This document shows, in pieces, positions 60,479-64,000 of a DNA stretch of 64,000 nucleotides. The position numbers and the translations under genes were made by a program. Each line of letters starts with the position of its first letter. Position 1 is the stretch's first letter. The stretch lies in assembly GCF_011300875.1 (NCBI RefSeq), contig NZ_CP049862.1, forward strand, positions 248,001 through 312,000, in the 5' to 3' direction. This stretch comes from Sanguibacter sp. HDW7. GTDB taxonomy: Bacteria > Actinomycetota > Actinomycetes > Actinomycetales > Cellulomonadaceae. Below the pieces are notes generated by a model. The model saw only the letters and a program-made list of their open reading frames with translations, was not told the origin of the DNA and did no database searches.

Positions 60479-61893
60479 GGCTGCACCGCGTCCCCAGCAG
60501 CATCGTCAGCAGGCAGTGCCGTGCTCGCCGCCGCACCGGTCAGGAAGAGATCGTCCACCCGCTCGGACTCCATGCGCGCGATCTGCTCGGGCGAGTACTG
60601 CCACACGTCACGCATGATCGTGTGCCACGGCACGTTGGAAGCCTTCGCCTTCACTGCCGCATCGGCCTTCTCCGCGAGCGAGTAGCGCTCCGCCGGCCGC
60701 CAGATGATGTCGAGATCCTCGAATCGCGACCGCTCCGTGTCGCCCGTCATGAGGAACAGCGCGGCGAGCGCACGAGCGTGCGTCTCCCCGAACCGGTCCT
60801 GCCGGTCCTCGATCTTGAACGTCCGACCCTCACGAGCGAACGCCGAGCCAGCAGCCGACTGGTTCTGCCCCTCAGGCGAGAACATCGCCAGCGGCGTGAA
60901 CGTCACCGCCGACAGCTGCTGGGTGAACTTCTCCATGCCGGTCCATACGGGCGTCAGATCGACGTTCCCCGACTCCCAGAGGTCAGCCGTCGGGGGCAGG
61001 GTCCACAGCGACCCTGGGTCGGCGGAGAACACGTCGTTGTAGTCGATCTCAGCGCCGGTCTCAGGGTCCTCGGCGGGCATATCCTTCGGGTCGATCTTGA
61101 GCGCGCGCTGACGGAACGCCTGGTAGGTCGCGATCGACATACCCTGCAGCACCATGTGATCCAGGCGGTCAAGCAGGTCCCGGTGGCGCTGAAACTCGCC
61201 CACGCCCTCCTCGTTCCGGTACCGGAACACAGGCACGAGCTTCTCGCAGCCCTCGGGGAGCGCCTGCCCCTCTTCGCCGCCGAACTCGGGGTCCCATTTC
61301 CACGACGACGCGAACCGTGCGCCGTTCGGTCGCTTGCGGTCCGTGAATGCGCGCCACACCCGGCCGGGCCGGTAGAGGTACGCGTAGGCGCGTTCGTCGA
61401 CGTCGTGGTGGAAGAACTTTGCGGCGGCGAGCACCTCGGACTGCACCACGGGGTCGTGGATCGTCACGACCTGCCGCGGGTCCTCCGACGTGTACCGAGG
61501 CTCATCGCCGTGCATGCCGACGATCGCGTAGCCGTTGCCCGCCGTGAGCGCGAGACGGATCGCGTCGTCGCCCTCCGTGCGCATGCCCGAGCGGACGACC
61601 ATCCGCCACGCCGCCGGGTCGCCGCCCTCGCCCGTGTCGACCCCGGTCGCAACACCCTGCAGCCGCAGGGGGTACTTCACCGACTTCACGATCATCTCAG
61701 CGAACGCGGTACGCGCCGCCTTGAAGAATCGCTTCGCCGACTCCGGAGCGTCACGCAGCGACGACGGCACCGGGGCGTCGCCCTCGTAGCGAGCGAACAG
61801 GTCGCTGACCATCTTCTGACGGTCGTCCATCTTCCGCGACAGTCGCTGCAGCCACCAACCGGGGCTCTGCACAGTCTTGACGTCGATGCTCAC
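60475..61893 (-). CDS. Portal protein (SPP1 gp6-like)
   Basis: The 472-residue protein (SPGWWLQRLSRKMDDRQKMVSDLFARYEGDAPVPSSLR, AEMIVKSVKYPLRLQGVATG, VPVFRYRNEEGVGEFQRHRDLLDRLDHMVLQ, FTPLAMFSPEGQNQSAAGSAFAREGRTFKIEDRQDRFG) follows the SPP1-type portal family. It forms the DNA-translocating ring at one vertex. It lies 13 bp after the terminase gene. Confidence 0.93.
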   Translation of the reverse strand: MSIDVKTVQSPGWWLQRLSRKMDDRQKMVSDLFARYEGDAPVPSSLRDAPESAKRFFKAARTAFAEMIVKSVKYPLRLQGVATGVDTGEGGDPAAWRMVVRSGMRTEGDDAIRLALTAGNGYAIVGMHGDEPRYTSEDPRQVVTIHDPVVQSEVLAAAKFFHHDVDERAYAYLYRPGRVWRAFTDRKRPNGARFASSWKWDPEFGGEEGQALPEGCEKLVPVFRYRNEEGVGEFQRHRDLLDRLDHMVLQGMSIATYQAFRQRALKIDPKDMPAEDPETGAEIDYNDVFSADPGSLWTLPPTADLWESGNVDLTPVWTGMEKFTQQLSAVTFTPLAMFSPEGQNQSAAGSAFAREGRTFKIEDRQDRFGETHARALAALFLMTGDTERSRFEDLDIIWRPAERYSLAEKADAAVKAKASNVPWHTIMRDVWQYSPEQIARMESERVDDLFLTGAAASTALPADDAAGDAVQP

Positions 61894-61906
61894 GCGTCGC
61901 CTCCTG

Positions 61907-63568
61907 TCACCTGATGCGTCGTGGGCGAGCGGGAACGTGCGGCTTAGCCTGGCCGGCCTTCACGCCGTCGAGGTACGCCTGCCACGAGAGCATGGCCGCC
62001 ATCGCGGCATCGAACTTCCGGTCGGGGTGGATCTTCCCGAGGATGTACAGCGGCTTACCCTCGTCGTCGACGATGTTCTTGAGCTTGACCTGCCCCGCCG
62101 CCGCGATGTGCCGCGCGAGCTCGGGAGCGTGCGGGTCCGACGCAGTCCAGCCGACCGCGCCGGACGCGATCGCCTCCTGGTACGCGCGTATCGCGTAGGC
62201 CGCCTTCTTGTAGTGGTTCGTCCACCACTCCTCGACGAGCCCCTTGTGCCTCCCGGCCCACACGCCCATCTCGGTCACCCAGTACGGCGGGTCGCCGTAC
62301 AGGCGCCACACGTTGTAGCGAGAGAAGATGTGCTCGACCGTCTGATCGACCTCAGCCTCGGGGACTTCCCACTCGTCGTCGTCGAGGTCCTTCTCCCACA
62401 GGCCAGCGATCTCCTGCGTGCCCGTGAGCAGGTCCGTGATGACGAACGCCGTCGAGTCACGACGGCGCGCACCGTCGAACCCCACCGCGACCGGCGCCCC
62501 CGCAGGGATACGACCACGCAGCGGCTTGTCGACGTCACCGCCCTCGTGCTTGAGATCCGACCAGCGCTTCACATCGAACGCCTGCTGCCCCGACTTCACC
62601 CAGCGGTTCAGCCACACCCGCTCGAGGTACGCCTTGTCCACGCCAGGCCGGTCCCACTGCGACGCGATGTCGTCGAACTGACCCGGACCCCACTCGCCGG
62701 CGGGACCGGTCGCCTCAGCAACCGCCTTGGTCCTCTCGGCCTTCACCTCGAGGTCGTGCCCGCCGTCGTCCGTGCGGTACAGGTAGAACAAGTCAGGGCG
62801 CTCGATCTTGCCGTCCCGGATCGCCTCAGCCTCAGCGTGCAGGTTCTCCGCGACCGACCCCTGCCCGAGCTCGCCCGCCGTCCCCACGTACAGCGACCAC
62901 GGGTCCTCGAGCGGGCGCTTCGCAAGGTTCGCAGCCATCGTTTCGTGCGCCTTGATGTGCCGAGGCAGATGCAGACGGTGCGGCTCGTCGAACGCGTTCA
63001 GCGTCGTGCGGCCACCGTCACGCGAGTCCGGCGCGTTCGCCAGCGGCCATGCGCCACCGTCCGAACGCCCCCAGTCGTCGAGCCGCAGCGCACGCTCGAG
63101 CGACACGTCGAACAGATCCGAGTCCGGGCCGTTCTCGATGACGTACTTGAGCGCCCCATAGGCGAGCTCTTCGACCTGGTCGAGCGAGAACGCGAGCATC
63201 GGCACGTAGGGCGACATGACCGGCGCAGCCACAGGGTGCCCGTCGGCGTCGAACCCGTCGCACTTCCCAGGCCCCTCAGGGTGGATGTGCGCGTAGACGA
63301 GCAGCGCTTCCTTCTCCGTCTTGGCCAGGCCCTTGCGGACCGACAGCCCGCCACGCTTGAACCGACGACGGCCAGCCCACGGATGGCCCTGCGGGTACAC
63401 CTCGAACAGCCTGTAGATGAACGCCCGGAACTCCGGGTCGATCACATACGGCTGCCCCTGCAGCGACCCCGGACCGTAGACCGCACGCTCCTCGATGAAG
63501 TCGCAGACCTCACCGCCGATCGTCGGCCACGGCTCAGCGTCCGCACCCGGAACGACGAGGAGACCCAT
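61907..63568 (-). CDS. Terminase large subunit
   Basis: The 553-residue protein has an N-terminal ATPase part (GRRRFKRGGLSVRKGLAKTEKEALLVYAHIHP in place of a Walker A loop, and TTLNAFDEPHRLHLPRH with the DE pair of Walker B). A C-terminal RNase-H-like nuclease follows (VAVGFDGARRRDSTAFVITDL with first Asp, LYGDPPYWVTEMGVWAG, HPDRKFDAAMAAMLSWQAYLDG with the last Asp). It packages and cuts DNA. It overlaps the preceding gene by 1 bp (TGATG). Confidence 0.93.
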   Translation of the reverse strand: MGLLVVPGADAEPWPTIGGEVCDFIEERAVYGPGSLQGQPYVIDPEFRAFIYRLFEVYPQGHPWAGRRRFKRGGLSVRKGLAKTEKEALLVYAHIHPEGPGKCDGFDADGHPVAAPVMSPYVPMLAFSLDQVEELAYGALKYVIENGPDSDLFDVSLERALRLDDWGRSDGGAWPLANAPDSRDGGRTTLNAFDEPHRLHLPRHIKAHETMAANLAKRPLEDPWSLYVGTAGELGQGSVAENLHAEAEAIRDGKIERPDLFYLYRTDDGGHDLEVKAERTKAVAEATGPAGEWGPGQFDDIASQWDRPGVDKAYLERVWLNRWVKSGQQAFDVKRWSDLKHEGGDVDKPLRGRIPAGAPVAVGFDGARRRDSTAFVITDLLTGTQEIAGLWEKDLDDDEWEVPEAEVDQTVEHIFSRYNVWRLYGDPPYWVTEMGVWAGRHKGLVEEWWTNHYKKAAYAIRAYQEAIASGAVGWTASDPHAPELARHIAAAGQVKLKNIVDDEGKPLYILGKIHPDRKFDAAMAAMLSWQAYLDGVKAGQAKPHVPARPRRIR

Positions 63569-64000
63569 CAGCCCACCGCGTACAGGCCGCCGCGCGGGTC
63601 CTCACCCGACTTCGGCTTCGGCTTGCGCGTCTCACGACGACGCTCCCCGCGGTCCTCCGCCTCCTCCGCGCGCTCGATCTCCGCACGCAGCGACATCAGC
63701 GCCTTCGGGTTCAGGCCCAGCCGGTCAGACAGCATCCGCGCCTCAGTGGCAGCCTTGAGGTCGCCCTGCTCGGCGCGGATCTTCCAGCGCACGTACTGAG
63801 CAACCTCACGGCCCGAGTGGGACTCCTCCCAGATCGCAGCCTGCGGCATCGCCCACAGATCAGCCCACAGCGCGACCTCAGCGTCACGCGCCTGCTCGAT
63901 CTGCAGACCCAGCGTCGCCACAAGCATCTCGTTCTTGTTCAGATCCCGACGCAGACGGCCCTTCGTCCGACCGTCCTCCGCCTCCTCGACCTCGACCTGC
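63568..64000 (-). CDS. Terminase small subunit or packaging protein (5' partial)
   Basis: The frame is open to the right edge, so the start lies outside; 144 residues are visible. It is charged and helical: KGRLRRDLNKNEMLVATLGLQIEQARDAEVALWADLWAMPQAAIWEESHSGREVAQYVRWKIRAEQGDLKAATEARMLSDRLGLNPKALMSLRAEIE, then a basic tail. Position directly before the large terminase and the LNPKAL-like helix fit a terminase small subunit, but no family can be proven from this part. Confidence 0.75.
   Translation of the reverse strand, partial: QVEVEEAEDGRTKGRLRRDLNKNEMLVATLGLQIEQARDAEVALWADLWAMPQAAIWEESHSGREVAQYVRWKIRAEQGDLKAATEARMLSDRLGLNPKALMSLRAEIERAEEAEDRGERRRETRKPKPKSGEDPRGGLYAVG

Larger units (their letters stand above)
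40912..64000. mobile_element. Siphovirus-type prophage (left part; continues beyond window)
   Basis: It begins at the tRNA fragment and integrase gene and holds a complete head, tail and lysis set in the usual siphovirus order on the minus strand. The right end (early region and second attachment site) is outside the window. No frameshifts or insertion elements are seen in the structural genes, so it may be intact. Confidence 0.95.

Overview
This is a very GC-rich actinobacterial chromosome segment. The evidence is strong G/C third-position bias, GTG and TTG starts, an HspR-type dnaK operon with HAIR operators, CsoR-like copper control, LytR_C and CopC proteins and LacI-like sites. It fits Micrococcales, perhaps a Cellulomonas or Sanguibacter-like genus; the genus is inference. 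About 41 kb of host DNA is followed by the integrase end and late genes of a siphovirus-type prophage that runs off the right edge.

Host part, left to right. A multi-cold-shock-domain protein, cut by the left edge, ends at a strong terminator. A short intergenic region with two palindromic repeats leads into the heat-shock operon dnaK-grpE-dnaJ-hspR. Next are a DUF1540 cysteine protein, a degenerate GGDEF-like protein, and divergently from it a giant polypeptide that fuses an ECF sigma factor, an anti-sigma zinc finger, membrane segments and a large extracellular region. Housekeeping genes follow: upp, tadA, a tyrosine phosphatase, a sirtuin, a POT peptide transporter and tRNA-Ser(CGA). Then come a beta-helix surface protein, a CueP copper lipoprotein under a CsoR-like palindrome, a GH13 alpha-glucosidase, a Sel1-like protein, a GH2 beta-galactosidase coupled to an MFS transporter, a uracil/xanthine permease, a GNAT, and a leftward group of LytR_C, VapB-annotated and CopC-like genes.

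From 27.6 to 40.3 kb lies the most distinctive host locus. A LytTR response regulator and a GHKL (AgrC-like) histidine kinase are followed by three GH3 glycosidases in three compartments: a lipoprotein, a protein anchored at both ends with its domains in permuted order, and a soluble enzyme. A small lipoprotein sits among them, and the run ends with a GtrA-like membrane protein and a GT2 glycosyltransferase whose genes overlap. I read it as a candidate regulated envelope-glycan or glycolipid remodelling locus; this function is inference.

The junction at 40.3-41.07 kb holds a mosaic of repeats: 55-bp tandem units, a hairpin, eight GGGCAG units and a copy of the repeat seen upstream of dnaK. 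It ends with the 3' part of a tRNA, probably tRNA-Ser, which marks the attachment site. The prophage starts with a tyrosine integrase and two small rightward genes. All structural and lysis genes run leftwards: small and large terminase, portal, MuF, scaffold, decoration protein, lambda E-like capsid, connectors, tail tube, tail chaperones with a canonical GGGTTTT -1 frameshift site, tape measure, tail tip, M15 endolysin and holin. One gene on the opposite strand, between the chaperone and tape measure genes, looks like a moron. The early and replication region and the other attachment end lie beyond 64000.
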